Notes: generated from the sequence alone by a model not told the origin. Counted from the first letter of the stretch, positions 1-9,077 are shown. The stretch: DNA of 64,000 nucleotides from Streptococcus sp. sy004 (GCF_007859205.1 NZ_VOHP01000001.1:62001-126000), one strand, 5' to 3'. Numbers and translations are program-made.

Positions 1-330
1 GAATTCAGCAAACATGCTTGAAATTGGGTCAACAACACTTGCTACACCAAGTCCAGATAGAATAGCTGGTAGGAAGAAAAGAATTGTAGCAAAATAGAAA
101 ACTTGACCAATTGTTTTCTTCAAGCCAGTTTCATCAGCATCTTCTTTGACCAAGCCCCATTTGCTAAGATAGCTAATAGGTTTAATTGCAGTTAGTCCTT
201 TGATGACTAATTTTCTGATAACATTAGCCAAAATAAGAGCTAATAGAATAAGTACAATCACACGAAGAGCGGATGGTACATAAGAAACGATTTGTTGAAT
301 AAAACCGTTATCCAAAATAGATGTATTCAT
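1..330 (-). CDS. partial membrane protein, MscS-like / TM-helix repeat family
   Basis: Runs off the left edge, so only the N-terminal 110 residues are visible. The start ATG (330) has an excellent GGAGGTCATT ribosome site. The protein has a hydrophobic segment around residues 20-38, a basic stretch (RKLVIKG), and a second hydrophobic segment around residues 75-95. The pattern resembles the conserved TM-helix found in small mechanosensitive-channel-like proteins of Firmicutes. Family placement is from memory of the motif style and not from a search. Confidence 0.6.
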   Translation of the reverse strand, partial: MNTSILDNGFIQQIVSYVPSALRVIVLILLALILANVIRKLVIKGLTAIKPISYLSKWGLVKEDADETGLKKTIGQVFYFATILFFLPAILSGLGVASVVDPISSMFAEF

Positions 331-363
331 AATGACCTCCATAAAATTTTATGATACACTTTT

Positions 364-392
364 ATTTTATCAAAAAATAGTTAGAAGCTCAA
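364..392 (-). promoter_or_regulatory. promoter of the leftward membrane protein gene
   Basis: On the minus strand a TTGAGC -35 (387-392) and TAAAAT -10 (364-369) are separated by exactly 17 bases, about 35 bases before the start codon at 330. Confidence 0.6.
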
Positions 393-511
393 AAGATTTG
401 TCTTTTAATTGTCATATAATGGTAAAGATTTTGTAAATCATGGTTTCTTGATAACAAATCATCAAAAATGGGGTATAATAGAACGAAAGTAACGTCTAGA
501 AAGTAAGAGTC

Positions 512-1021
512 ATGAAAAAAGAAATTGCTCCTGAACTTTACAATTATAATAAATTTCCTGGTCCAGAGTTTGTTTGCCTAGAGCAGCTTGTTAAATCAGA
601 CGATTTAAGTTTTGATTTGGTTGACAATTATCGTGATGCTTTTGATGCTCAGGTCTTTAGTCAACGTTTTTCGCCAATTTTATTAAGATATGACTATATT
701 GTTGGAGATTGGGGAAATGATCAACTACGCCTTAAAGGATTTTATCGACCAGAAAAGGCCCTAAATCATTTGGACAATATGAATCACTTGGAAGATTATC
801 TAAAGGAATTTTGTAATTATGGTTGCGCCTACTTTGTTCTCTACAATCATCAACCTCAAGAAGCAATAGAAGAACCAGCTTTTATAAGTCAACGGCCTCG
901 CAAAAAGTCTTATCGGTCACGGATAAGAAATAAGATTGGTAAAAAAGATAATAAATTATCTAATAAAGAGCAATATGAGGAGAGAAAACAAAACTTTGTT
1001 ATTCGTCAGAAAAAAGGTTAA
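512..1021 (+). CDS. yutD: YutD family protein
   Basis: 169 residues. The N-terminal two thirds match the YutD-like (DUF1027) pattern: an LRYDYIVGDWG core, then HYRPEK-type and CAYFVLYN segments. A strongly basic C-terminal tail (about residues 128-169) follows. The molecular function of the family is not established. A TATAAT -10 near 474 precedes it, with no clear -35. The next gene begins one base after its stop, so they probably share a transcript. Confidence 0.75.
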   Translation: MKKEIAPELYNYNKFPGPEFVCLEQLVKSDDLSFDLVDNYRDAFDAQVFSQRFSPILLRYDYIVGDWGNDQLRLKGFYRPEKALNHLDNMNHLEDYLKEFCNYGCAYFVLYNHQPQEAIEEPAFISQRPRKKSYRSRIRNKIGKKDNKLSNKEQYEERKQNFVIRQKKG

Positions 1022-1022
1022 G

Positions 1023-1532
1023 TTGACAAGGCCCTATCCGATTAGTCAAAAGGCAAAAGGATTTCTACTGTTTTTATTGGGGCTTTATCTTATAGTCATT
1101 GCTTTGATGTGTTTTATTCCTCAGCCTACCATTAGTGGCGTCAAAACACCAGGGATTTTTTATGTTGGGCGTGTTCCTCTACTTTTAACACCATTTAATA
1201 CCTTATTGCGCTTTTCTGAGATTACAGATGGTTTTAGTTTGATGTGGGTTTTGGGACAAAATCTAGCTAATATCTTTTTACTTTATCCTTTTTTCTTAAT
1301 TTTCTTTTTTTTGTATCCAACTTATAGTCCCTACGCTAAGGCTTGGCGATTGGGACTGTGTTTTAGTTTATTGATTGAAGTAGGGCAGATTTTATTAGAC
1401 ATTTTTTTTGATTTTAATCGTGTTTTTGAAGTGGATGATCTTTGGACCAACACTTTGGGTGCCATTTTAGCAGCTCTAAGTTACGCTATGCTAACGAAAT
1501 ATTATTGGTACAAGAAAGACAAATCTCGTTGA
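1023..1532 (+). CDS. VanZ family membrane protein
   Basis: A small integral membrane protein of about 169 residues with four hydrophobic segments and the VanZ-type polar stretch (FEVDDLWTNTLGA) near the C-terminus. VanZ confers low-level teicoplanin resistance; most homologues in streptococci have no assigned function. The start is uncertain. A TTG at 1023 directly follows yutD with AAAAGG upstream, while ATG codons at 936 and 975 lie inside yutD with weaker ribosome sites. Its stop codon lies inside the terminator stem that follows. Confidence 0.7.
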   Translation: MTRPYPISQKAKGFLLFLLGLYLIVIALMCFIPQPTISGVKTPGIFYVGRVPLLLTPFNTLLRFSEITDGFSLMWVLGQNLANIFLLYPFFLIFFFLYPTYSPYAKAWRLGLCFSLLIEVGQILLDIFFDFNRVFEVDDLWTNTLGAILAALSYAMLTKYYWYKKDKSR

Positions 1533-1566
1533 TGACTTTTCGTAACAACCGAGGTTTGTCTTTTTA
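1517..1566 (+). terminator. intrinsic terminator after the VanZ gene
   Basis: AGACAAATCTCG (1517-1528) pairs with CGAGGTTTGTCT (1550-1561) with one G-U pair, followed by a T-run. Confidence 0.8.
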
Positions 1567-1576
1567 TCTCTATGTA

Positions 1577-1605
1577 TTGATAAATGACACGCTTTGGTGT
1601 ATAAT
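1577..1605 (+). promoter_or_regulatory. promoter of the ABC exporter operon
   Basis: TTGATA (1577-1582), 17-base spacer, TATAAT (1600-1605), about 45 bases before the start of the first ABC gene. Confidence 0.75.
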
Positions 1606-1650
1606 CAGTCAGTTATCTATTTTTATTTAGAAATGAAAAAAGGAGATACG

Positions 1651-3417
1651 ATGAAAAGAAAGTTTTTTGAGACCAGTATCATTGGTCAGCTTTGGTGGTT
1701 TTTCAAGTTAGAAAAACGCCGCTACCTGATTGGGATTTTTTCCTTGAGTTTGGTATCTGTGATTAACTTGATTCCACCAATGGTGATGGGGCGAATTGTT
1801 GATCAGATTGCCAGTCGAAATTTGAGCCAACCAGCACTTTTGTGGCAATTGCTTTATTTGCTTTTAGCTGCTTTTGCGATGTATGGGCTACGCTATGTTT
1901 GGCGGATGTATATTTTAGGGACTTCGTATCGCTTGGGTCAAATCATGCGACAACGTTTATTTGAGCAATTTACCAAAATGGCGCCTAGCTTTTATCAGAA
2001 ATATCGAACAGGTGACTTGATGGCTCATGCCACCAACGACATCAATGCCTTAACCAGACTTGCTGGTGGCGGTGTCATGTCAGCCGTAGATGCGTCTGTC
2101 ACAGCCTTGGTTACCTTATTTACCATGTTTTTCAATATTTCTTGGCAAATGACCTTGATTGCTATCTTGCCGCTACCTTTTATGGCTTTTGCAACTAATC
2201 GTCTATCAAAAAAAATGCACGATAGTTTCAAATCAGCTAATGCAGCCTTTTCTGAACTAAATAATAGTGTTCAAGAAAGTGTATCGGGAGTTAAAGTTAC
2301 CAAATCTTTTGGTTATCAAGCAGCAGAATTTGAGAGTTTTCAAAAAATCAATCAGGACACGTTTGAAAAAAACATGACAGCCATGAAATATGATGTCCTT
2401 TTTGATCCCTTAGTCTTACTTTTTGTTGGTGCTACTTATGTCTTGACCCTTTTAGTTGGTAGTTTTATGGTTGCCCAACAAAAAGTTAGTATTGGTGATA
2501 TGGTTACATTTATTACCTACTTGGATATGTTGGTCTGGCCACTAATGGCTATTGGTTTCTTATTTAATATGACGCAGAGAGGTAAGGTTTCTTATGAACG
2601 CATTCAAATGCTCCTAGCTCAAGAGTCAGATGTGCAAGAAAGTGAGAAGCCGCAGTCACAAATCAAAAATGGTCGCTTGGAGTATGCTATTGCCCAATTT
2701 GCTTATGAAGAACAAAAAACCTTGTCAGATATTTACTTTACCTTGGAAAAAGGTCAAACACTAGGTTTAGTTGGGCAAACAGGTTCAGGCAAGTCTAGTT
2801 TGATTAAAGCCCTATTGCGCGAATTTGATATCACGGATGGTGAAATTAAATTGGCAGGGCATAACATTAAAGACTATCGTTTGACAGATTTACGTTCTTT
2901 GATTGGTTATGTGCCTCAAGATCAATTCTTGTTTGCCATGTCTATTGTCGATAATATTCGTTTTGCTAATCCAGACTTTAGTTTGGCTCAAGTTGAAGCT
3001 ATTACTAAGTTGACTCATGTCCATGAGGATATTCAAGCCATGCCTGAAGGATTTGATACCTTACTTGGTGAAAAAGGTGTTTCTTTATCTGGTGGGCAAC
3101 GTCAGCGAGTTGCCATGAGTCGAGCAATGATTTTGGATCCGGACATTTTGATTTTGGATGATTCTTTGTCGGCAGTTGATGCTAAGACAGAACACGCCAT
3201 TATTGATAATCTAAAACAATCTCGTACAGGAAAAACAACTATCATCTCAGCTCATCGTTTGAGTGCGGTTGTTCATGCTGATTTGATCTTAGTTATGCAA
3301 GATGGTCAAATTATTGAGCGAGGTCGTCACGAAGACCTCTTAGCCCAAGGAGGTTGGTATGCAGAAACCTATGCGAGTCAACAGCTTGATTTAGAAGGAG
3401 GTAGCGATGACTTCTAA
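1651..3417 (+). CDS. ABC exporter half-transporter A (degenerate-site subunit)
   Basis: 588 residues from ATG 1651, which has AAAGGAGATACG upstream; the longer upstream frame lacks a ribosome site. An N-terminal six-helix ABC exporter domain (about 1-310) is followed by an ATPase domain with Walker A GQTGSGKSS, signature LSGGQRQR and Walker B ILILDD. The catalytic Glu after Walker B is Asp here (LDDSLSAVD), as in the LmrC/BmrC/TM287-type subunit of heterodimeric exporters. It overlaps the partner gene by 11 bases. The likely role is efflux of hydrophobic compounds; the substrate is unknown. Confidence 0.88.
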   Translation: MKRKFFETSIIGQLWWFFKLEKRRYLIGIFSLSLVSVINLIPPMVMGRIVDQIASRNLSQPALLWQLLYLLLAAFAMYGLRYVWRMYILGTSYRLGQIMRQRLFEQFTKMAPSFYQKYRTGDLMAHATNDINALTRLAGGGVMSAVDASVTALVTLFTMFFNISWQMTLIAILPLPFMAFATNRLSKKMHDSFKSANAAFSELNNSVQESVSGVKVTKSFGYQAAEFESFQKINQDTFEKNMTAMKYDVLFDPLVLLFVGATYVLTLLVGSFMVAQQKVSIGDMVTFITYLDMLVWPLMAIGFLFNMTQRGKVSYERIQMLLAQESDVQESEKPQSQIKNGRLEYAIAQFAYEEQKTLSDIYFTLEKGQTLGLVGQTGSGKSSLIKALLREFDITDGEIKLAGHNIKDYRLTDLRSLIGYVPQDQFLFAMSIVDNIRFANPDFSLAQVEAITKLTHVHEDIQAMPEGFDTLLGEKGVSLSGGQRQRVAMSRAMILDPDILILDDSLSAVDAKTEHAIIDNLKQSRTGKTTIISAHRLSAVVHADLILVMQDGQIIERGRHEDLLAQGGWYAETYASQQLDLEGGSDDF

Positions 3418-5152
3418 AAGCCAACAATGGCAGACCTTTAAAAGACTTTTATCTTATTTAAAACCCTATAAGTTGCTAACGTTTTTTGCTTTGTTATTAC
3501 TTTTGATGACCACTATTGTTAAAAACGTGATTCCCTTGGTGGCTTCTAATTTTATTGATCATTTTTTAGCTAATCTTAATCAAACAGCCATGCTGATTTT
3601 AGTGGGTTACTATGGTCTTTATCTTTTACAGACGCTTTTGCAGTACCTTGGTAATCTGTTGTTTGCCAAAGTTTCTTTCAGTATTGTAAGAGACATTCGC
3701 CGTGACGCTTTTGCTAATATGGAAAAGTTAGGCATGTCTTACTTTGATCAAACACCAGCAGGAGCTATTGTATCAAGAATTACCAATGATACTGAAGCTA
3801 TCAGTGAGATGTTCTCAGGAATTTTAGCTAATTTTGTTTCAGCTATTTTTATCTTTGTTGTGACCTTTTATACCATGCTGGGCCTCAATCATGGTTTGAC
3901 ATTCTTGGTGTCAATGCTTTTACCTTGTATTTTTATTTTAGTAACTCTTTATCGTAAATTGTCAGAACCTGTCATCTCGAAAACTAGAAGTCTTTTGAGT
4001 GACATCAATAGTAAGTTATCTGAAAGTATTGAAGGAATTAGCATCATTCAAGCCTTTCGCCAAGAAGAGCGTCTGCGTCAAGAATTCTCAGACATAAACC
4101 AGGAACATATGACCTATGCTAATCGTTCAATGGCGCTAGATAGTTTATTTTTACGTCCAGCCATGTCATTGTTAAAATTATTGGCTTATGCCTTGCTTAT
4201 GCTCTATTTTGGTTTAAGTTGGCAAGAATCTGGCGTGACGGCAGGTTTGATTTATGCTTTTATTCAGTATGTTAATCGTCTTTTTGATCCCTTGATTGAA
4301 GTAACCCAAAACTTTTCAACGCTACAAACGTCAATGGTAGCAGCTGGTCGTGTTTTTGCCCTCATTGACCGTAAAGATTACGAACCCAGCCAATCAGCTA
4401 GTGGGCCAATTATTACCCAAGGTGATATTGAGTTTAAGGATGTTAGTTTCTCTTATGATGGTAAGAATCAAATCTTGGATAAGGTGTCTTTCCGTGTGAA
4501 AAAAGGTGAAACCATTGCCTTTGTTGGTAGTACTGGTTCAGGTAAATCATCAATCATCAATGTCCTCATGCGCTTTTATGATTTTCAATCTGGTCAAGTC
4601 TTGATAGATGGTCGTGACATCAGAACTTACGATCAAGCAACCTTGCGTCAAACGATTGGTTTGGTCTTGCAAGACCCGTTCTTATATCATGGTACTATCA
4701 AGTCTAATATTAAAATGTACCAAGATTTGACAGATGAAGACGTTAAAGCCTCAGCGAAATTTGTTGATGCTGACCAGTTCATTCAAAAACTTCCCAAAGG
4801 TTATGATGACCCTGTGACTGAGCGTGGTTCGACTTTTTCAACAGGACAACGGCAACTACTAGCTTTTGCACGAACAGTAGCTAGCCAACCGAAGATTCTC
4901 ATTTTAGATGAAGCGACAGCTAATATTGACTCTGAAACGGAGCAAACTGTTCAAAAATCTTTAGAGAAAATGAGACAGGGCCGTACGACCATTGCGATTG
5001 CCCATCGTTTATCAACTATTCAAGATGCTAATTGCATTTATGTCTTAAACAAAGGTAAGATTATTGAGCAAGGGAGTCATCAAGAGCTTCTTGCTCTAGA
5101 AGGAACCTATCATCGTATGTATCAATTACAAGCAGGTATGATGGATAATTAA
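3407..5152 (+). CDS. ABC exporter half-transporter B (catalytic-site subunit)
   Basis: 581 residues. Membrane domain about 1-320, then Walker A GSTGSGKSS, Walker B ILILDEATANID with the normal catalytic Glu, and the switch His (AIAHRLST). Its signature is unusual, FSTGQRQL instead of LSGGQ. Paired with subunit A, this gives one consensus ATP site (Walker of B with signature of A) and one degenerate site (Walker of A with signature of B), the hallmark of LmrCD/PatAB-type heterodimers. The ribosome site GGAGG lies inside the end of the first gene, so translation is coupled. Confidence 0.88.
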   Translation: MTSKSQQWQTFKRLLSYLKPYKLLTFFALLLLLMTTIVKNVIPLVASNFIDHFLANLNQTAMLILVGYYGLYLLQTLLQYLGNLLFAKVSFSIVRDIRRDAFANMEKLGMSYFDQTPAGAIVSRITNDTEAISEMFSGILANFVSAIFIFVVTFYTMLGLNHGLTFLVSMLLPCIFILVTLYRKLSEPVISKTRSLLSDINSKLSESIEGISIIQAFRQEERLRQEFSDINQEHMTYANRSMALDSLFLRPAMSLLKLLAYALLMLYFGLSWQESGVTAGLIYAFIQYVNRLFDPLIEVTQNFSTLQTSMVAAGRVFALIDRKDYEPSQSASGPIITQGDIEFKDVSFSYDGKNQILDKVSFRVKKGETIAFVGSTGSGKSSIINVLMRFYDFQSGQVLIDGRDIRTYDQATLRQTIGLVLQDPFLYHGTIKSNIKMYQDLTDEDVKASAKFVDADQFIQKLPKGYDDPVTERGSTFSTGQRQLLAFARTVASQPKILILDEATANIDSETEQTVQKSLEKMRQGRTTIAIAHRLSTIQDANCIYVLNKGKIIEQGSHQELLALEGTYHRMYQLQAGMMDN

Positions 5153-5154
5153 AT

Positions 5155-5188
5155 AAAAAATCTTAGATCACAGGATCTAAGATTTTTT
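5155..5188. terminator. bidirectional terminator between the ABC exporter and ilvE
   Basis: Perfect 15-bp stem (5155-5169 with 5174-5188), four-base loop. It has an A-run on one side and a T-run on the other, serving both convergent units. Confidence 0.85.
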
Positions 5189-5191
5189 ACT

Positions 5192-6223
5192 TTAGTCAAC
5201 TTTGACAATCCAGCCTTCAGGAGCGTCCACATCGCCAAATTGGATACCAGTTAATTCTTCGTAGAGACGACGAGTGACAGGTCCGACTTCTGTTTCACTG
5301 TAAAAGACATGGAAGTCCTCACCGATTTGTAGGCCACCGATTGGTGAGATGACAGCAGCCGTTCCACAAGCACCAGCTTCAACAAAGCGATCGAGTTCTG
5401 CTACTGGCACATCTCCTTCAATGGCTTTAAGACCAAGACGATGCTCAGCTAGATAAAGCAGTGAATATTTGGTGATTGAAGGTAGGATTGACGGACTGAG
5501 TGGCGTGACAAATTCATTGTCTTTTGTGATGCCGAAGAAGTTGGCAGCTCCGACTTCTTCAATCTTGGTATGAGTGGCAGGGTCAAGGTAAACGACATCA
5601 GAGAATTGACGTTCTTGAGCCAATTTTCCTGGTAGATAGCTGGCAGCATAGTTCCCCCCAACCTTTGCAGCACCAGTACCATTTGGAGCAGCACGGTCAA
5701 ATTCAGTTGACACCAAGAAGTTAGTTGGGGTCAAGCCACCTTTGAAATAATTGCCAACAGGCATGGCAAAGACGCAGAAGATGTATTCAGGTGCGGGCTT
5801 GATGCCGATAACATCTCCGACACCAATCAAAAGCGGTCTAAGATATAAGGTGCCTCCTGAACCATAAGGTGGGACATAGTCGGCATTGGCTTTTACGACA
5901 GCTTTGACAGCATCAATAAACATGTCAGTAGGAACAGGGGGCATGAGCAAACGACGTGCTGAACGTTGCAGACGCTCGGCATTCATATCAGGTCTAAAGA
6001 GTTGAAGTGAACCGTCTTTGGTACGATAAGCCTTCATGCCTTCAAAGGCTTGTTGCCCATAGTGAAGGCAGGGAGAACATTCAGAGATATTAAAGTCAGC
6101 CTCTTCTGTAAGTTCTCCTTGTTGCCAAGCACCATCTTTGTAACGTGCTACATAGCGGTAAGGTAATTTCATATAGGCAAAGCCAAGATTGTTCCAGTCT
6201 AATTGTGAAGCAGGTGTTGTCAT
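5192..6223 (-). CDS. ilvE: branched-chain amino acid aminotransferase
   Basis: 343 residues, class IV PLP-dependent transaminase, interconverting Leu/Ile/Val and their 2-oxo acids. Visible family blocks are the HYGQQAFEGMKAYR segment, the PLP-lysine region GAAKVGGNYAAS, and the EVGAANFFGI and EAGACGTAAVISPIG blocks. Start ATG 6223 has AAGGAGAT upstream. It lies 20 bases behind the PTS-IIC-like gene, in the same orientation, so the two probably form one operon led by the branched-chain-rich leader ORF at 7484-7552. Confidence 0.95.
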   Translation of the reverse strand: MTTPASQLDWNNLGFAYMKLPYRYVARYKDGAWQQGELTEEADFNISECSPCLHYGQQAFEGMKAYRTKDGSLQLFRPDMNAERLQRSARRLLMPPVPTDMFIDAVKAVVKANADYVPPYGSGGTLYLRPLLIGVGDVIGIKPAPEYIFCVFAMPVGNYFKGGLTPTNFLVSTEFDRAAPNGTGAAKVGGNYAASYLPGKLAQERQFSDVVYLDPATHTKIEEVGAANFFGITKDNEFVTPLSPSILPSITKYSLLYLAEHRLGLKAIEGDVPVAELDRFVEAGACGTAAVISPIGGLQIGEDFHVFYSETEVGPVTRRLYEELTGIQFGDVDAPEGWIVKVD

Positions 6224-6243
6224 AAGATAAATCTCCTTGATTG

Positions 6244-7365
6244 TTATTTTGTTTCAAACTTAAAGACTTCTGCAGAATAAAGTTTTAGTAATTTAGTGTA
6301 AACAAAGCGAGTGGCGATAGCGATAGCCAAAGGTAATAAAATCCAAACTACTGGTGCTAGGACAGGCGATAGTCCACCATTGATTGAGGCAAATAAACCG
6401 GTTAAACCGACAAGGCCAAATCCAGCACTAGCAGGTGTTCCTGTGATATTAAAAAGAGGAACAAGTAGTGAGCAAAGGGCTGCTGTAGTGATGATATTGA
6501 CATAAACGATAGGATTTTTGAAAACATTTGGCATCATCATTTTCATCGAAGCAAGGGCAACAGCTATTGTCACTCCAGGTTTATTAACAGTGAAAGAATG
6601 AACGACTAAGACCATCGTAGTTGCGGCTACTCCCATGGCAGAAGCACCAGCCGAGATACCAGTCAATCCAACGGCTAAACCGATTGCGACCGTTGAGATA
6701 GGTGAGACGATAAGGATAGCAAAAGAGATACAGATTAACATACTCATCAAGTAGGGTTGAAGTTCTGTAAAGTTTTGGATAAGAACTCCGATTTGAGTGG
6801 TGATGCCTTTGACATGAGGAAGAGTGTAAAGACCAACTGTGCCTACCAAGGCAGATAAGATTGGTAAAAAGATGATATTGAGTGAGCCTAATTTGTCGCC
6901 AAGAGCAAGAAGGAGGGCAACAGTCAAGCTAGCCACTAACATGGCATTGATGATATCACCAGTTCCAGCGGTAAAGAAAGAGCCAGCTAGTGTTGTGGCA
7001 GTTTGGATGACTTCCTCATTTGCTTTACTATCTTGAAGTTGGCTCAATAATCCAGCTGCGACGGCAGATTTACTGGTTACTCCAGAACCAACATAGGTGG
7101 CAGCAGCAACGACACCGACCTTCAGCCCATCAAATCCGAATTGAAGCGCAATTAAGGTTCCCATTAAGGCAGGGATGGTAGCTTGAAAGAGGACGTTGGC
7201 TGAATGCCAAGTAGCTACAAAGCTGTTGCCTTGAAATAGGCCACTGGTTAAAAGAACAGCCAAGATGGCATTTGGAATAAGGCCGACGATTACGGCGATA
7301 GCAGTTCCGTTAAGAACTTTATTTAGAAATTGACCGACAGAAAGAGTTGATTTTGTTGCTGTCAT
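6244..7365 (-). CDS. PTS transporter subunit IIC-like membrane protein
   Basis: 373 residues, about ten hydrophobic segments, rich in Gly/Ala/Thr. It matches the EIIC-2-type (PF13303-like) membrane proteins that occur without linked IIA/IIB domains. No phosphorylation domain is present, so PTS-coupled sugar transport is not demonstrated. The operon position ahead of ilvE and behind a branched-chain-residue-rich leader suggests a role linked to branched-chain amino or keto acids, which is inference. Confidence 0.7.
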   Translation of the reverse strand: MTATKSTLSVGQFLNKVLNGTAIAVIVGLIPNAILAVLLTSGLFQGNSFVATWHSANVLFQATIPALMGTLIALQFGFDGLKVGVVAAATYVGSGVTSKSAVAAGLLSQLQDSKANEEVIQTATTLAGSFFTAGTGDIINAMLVASLTVALLLALGDKLGSLNIIFLPILSALVGTVGLYTLPHVKGITTQIGVLIQNFTELQPYLMSMLICISFAILIVSPISTVAIGLAVGLTGISAGASAMGVAATTMVLVVHSFTVNKPGVTIAVALASMKMMMPNVFKNPIVYVNIITTAALCSLLVPLFNITGTPASAGFGLVGLTGLFASINGGLSPVLAPVVWILLPLAIAIATRFVYTKLLKLYSAEVFKFETK

Positions 7366-7417
7366 AACAGTTTCCTTTCATTTGATAAAAAATTCACTAT
7401 TAAATTTTGATAATAGA

Positions 7418-7454
7418 AAAGCCAGTAGCTACAAAGTGAGTAGCTACTGGCTTT
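7418..7454 (-). terminator. leader hairpin / attenuator-type terminator
   Basis: Perfect 15-bp stem (7418-7432 with 7440-7454; core GCCAGTAGCTAC), seven-base loop. In leftward reading it is followed by TTTTCTATT. It lies between the leader ORF and the PTS-IIC-like gene, where an attenuator is expected. Confidence 0.7.
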
Positions 7455-7483
7455 ATCATACAAGTGTACAGAAAAAAGCGTTG

Positions 7484-7552
7484 CTATCCACTACTGATAT
7501 AAACGTGTTCAACCATAATAATAAGAATAATAGCGACAACTAGTAGCATCAT
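7484..7552 (-). CDS. 22-residue branched-chain-rich leader peptide ORF
   Basis: Leftward ORF starting ATG-ATG (7552/7549) with AAAGGAG at a good distance. Of 22 residues, 12 are Leu, Val or Ile (3 Leu, 4 Val, 5 Ile), clustered in MMLLVVAIILIIMV. It is followed after about 30 bases by a strong hairpin and then by the PTS-IIC-like gene and ilvE. This is the layout of a translation-controlled attenuator for branched-chain amino acid genes. A small membrane peptide is the alternative. Confidence 0.55.
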   Translation of the reverse strand: MMLLVVAIILIIMVEHVYISSG

Positions 7553-7602
7553 AGCAAGCTCCTTTCTAAAATTTGTTATTATCAAAATTTAATATATATT
7601 GT

Positions 7603-7631
7603 ATTTTAGCAAAAACTTTTCAGAATGACAA
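7603..7631 (-). promoter_or_regulatory. promoter of the leader-PTS-IIC-ilvE unit
   Basis: TTGTCA (7626-7631 on the minus strand), 17-base spacer, TAAAAT (7603-7608). Predicted start near 7596, just before the upstream arm of the 18-bp inverted repeat. Confidence 0.75.
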
Positions 7632-7781
7632 GAGTTTTTTGAAAAATCATCAGATTAGTATGAAAATTGTACAGAAAAAAATGTATTTCAAAATCAGTTG
7701 ACGAGCATCAATAAAAGATTTACTTTACAAAGTTTGGATTATTTTGGTAAAATAGTAGAGATTATCACTGAAGGAGAAAAG

Positions 7782-8423
7782 ATGTCTTATCTATTTGAAG
7801 TTTTGCCCAGTTTATTAAAGGGGGCTTTAGTAACTTTGCAAATTTTTGTGCTAGTGTTAGTTCTCTCCGTCCCTTTAGGAGCGATACTAGCTTTTGTGAT
7901 GAAACTGAAAATTAAGTTTCTTAACTGGTTATTGACTATCTATATTTGGATCATGCGAGGAACCCCCTTGCTCTTGCAATTGATTTTCATCTATTATGTT
8001 TTGCCAAATGTTGGCATTACACTTGATCGGATGCCAGCAGCTATTTTAGCCTTCACATTGAATTATGCTGCTTATTTTGCAGAGATATTTCGTGGTGGTA
8101 TTGAAAGTATTCCTCAGGGTCAGTATGAGGCGGCTCAAGTACTTAAGCTCAGTCAGTTACAAACTATTCGTTATGTCATTTTGCCACAGGTGACCAAGGT
8201 GGTTTTACCAAGTGTGTTTAATGAAGTCATTACTTTAGTTAAAGATTCGGCCTTAGTTTATACCTTAGGTGTAGGTGATTTGCTTTTGGCGAGTAGGACG
8301 GCAGCTAACCGTGATGCCAGTTTAGTACCGATGTTTATTGCAGGTGCTATTTACCTGATTGTCATTGGTGGATTGACCTTGGTGTCTAAACAAGTTGAAA
8401 AGAAATATAACTATTACAAATAG
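7782..8423 (+). CDS. polar amino acid ABC transporter permease
   Basis: 213 residues from ATG 7782, chosen because GAAGGAGAAAAG precedes it. Several membrane helices and the HisM/GlnP-type EAA loop (EAAQVLKLSQLQTIRYVILPQ, about residues 118-138) that docks on the ATPase. First gene of a permease-ATPase-binding protein operon. Substrate is not fixed by the sequence; a polar amino acid such as glutamine or cystine fits the family. Confidence 0.88.
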   Translation: MSYLFEVLPSLLKGALVTLQIFVLVLVLSVPLGAILAFVMKLKIKFLNWLLTIYIWIMRGTPLLLQLIFIYYVLPNVGITLDRMPAAILAFTLNYAAYFAEIFRGGIESIPQGQYEAAQVLKLSQLQTIRYVILPQVTKVVLPSVFNEVITLVKDSALVYTLGVGDLLLASRTAANRDASLVPMFIAGAIYLIVIGGLTLVSKQVEKKYNYYK

Positions 8424-8432
8424 GGAGACATC

Positions 8433-9062
8433 ATGTTAGTGTTAAAACAAATTGCCAAGCGTTTTGGCAGTAAACAAATTTTTGAGAATTTTGACTTAAC
8501 CATTGAAAAAGGAAAAACTTTGGCTATTGTTGGTCAATCTGGTGGAGGAAAGACCACTTTGCTTCGTATGCTAGCTGGTTTAGAAAGTATTGATAGTGGA
8601 CAGATTTTCCATAATGGAAAAGAAGTAGGACGAGATTATTTCACTAAAAATCAATTGCTAGGTTTTGTTTTTCAAGATTTTCAATTATTTCCACATTTGA
8701 CCGTTTTAGATAACTTAATCTTATCACCTGTTAAGACACAAGGCATGTCTAGGGCAGCTGCGGAAACAAAGGCATTGGAGCTGTTAGAGCGTCTTGGTCT
8801 CTCTAATCAAGTTAAGAACTACCCTCACGCCTTATCTGGTGGTCAAAAGCAACGGGTAGCCCTAGCCCGAGCCATGATGATTGATCCAGAAATTATTGGT
8901 TATGATGAGCCAACTTCAGCTCTTGATCCTGAATTACGTCGTGAGGTGGAACAATTGATTTTGCAAAATAAGCAAACCGGCATCACTCAGTTAATCATTA
9001 CTCATGATTTGGACTTTGCTCAGCATATTGCTGATGACATTGTCAAGGTCTATCCCAAATAG
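8433..9062 (+). CDS. polar amino acid ABC transporter ATP-binding protein
   Basis: 209 residues with Walker A GQSGGGKTT, Q-loop VFQDFQLF, signature LSGGQKQR, Walker B IIGYDEPTSALD and the H-loop ITHD. Energises uptake with the permease directly upstream and the lipoprotein downstream. Walker B has Tyr where Phe is usual, which is harmless. Slightly shorter than typical GlnQ proteins. Confidence 0.9.
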   Translation: MLVLKQIAKRFGSKQIFENFDLTIEKGKTLAIVGQSGGGKTTLLRMLAGLESIDSGQIFHNGKEVGRDYFTKNQLLGFVFQDFQLFPHLTVLDNLILSPVKTQGMSRAAAETKALELLERLGLSNQVKNYPHALSGGQKQRVALARAMMIDPEIIGYDEPTSALDPELRREVEQLILQNKQTGITQLIITHDLDFAQHIADDIVKVYPK

Positions 9063-9077
9063 AAAGAAGACAATAAA

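Larger units (their letters stand above)
7398..7594 (-). repeat. 18-bp perfect inverted repeat bracketing the leader ORF and hairpin
   Basis: Positions 7398-7415 and 7577-7594 are perfect reverse complements (core TTATCAAAATTTAAT). In the leftward transcript the first arm lies at the predicted 5' end and the second immediately follows the terminator hairpin, so the two can pair over the whole leader. Confidence 0.75.

Noticed and set aside
7398-7594. Small transposable element (MITE) defined by the 18-bp inverted repeat
   Set aside because: No target-site duplication, and the interval contains the leader ORF and hairpin of the operon, so an RNA pairing role fits better. Not fully excluded.
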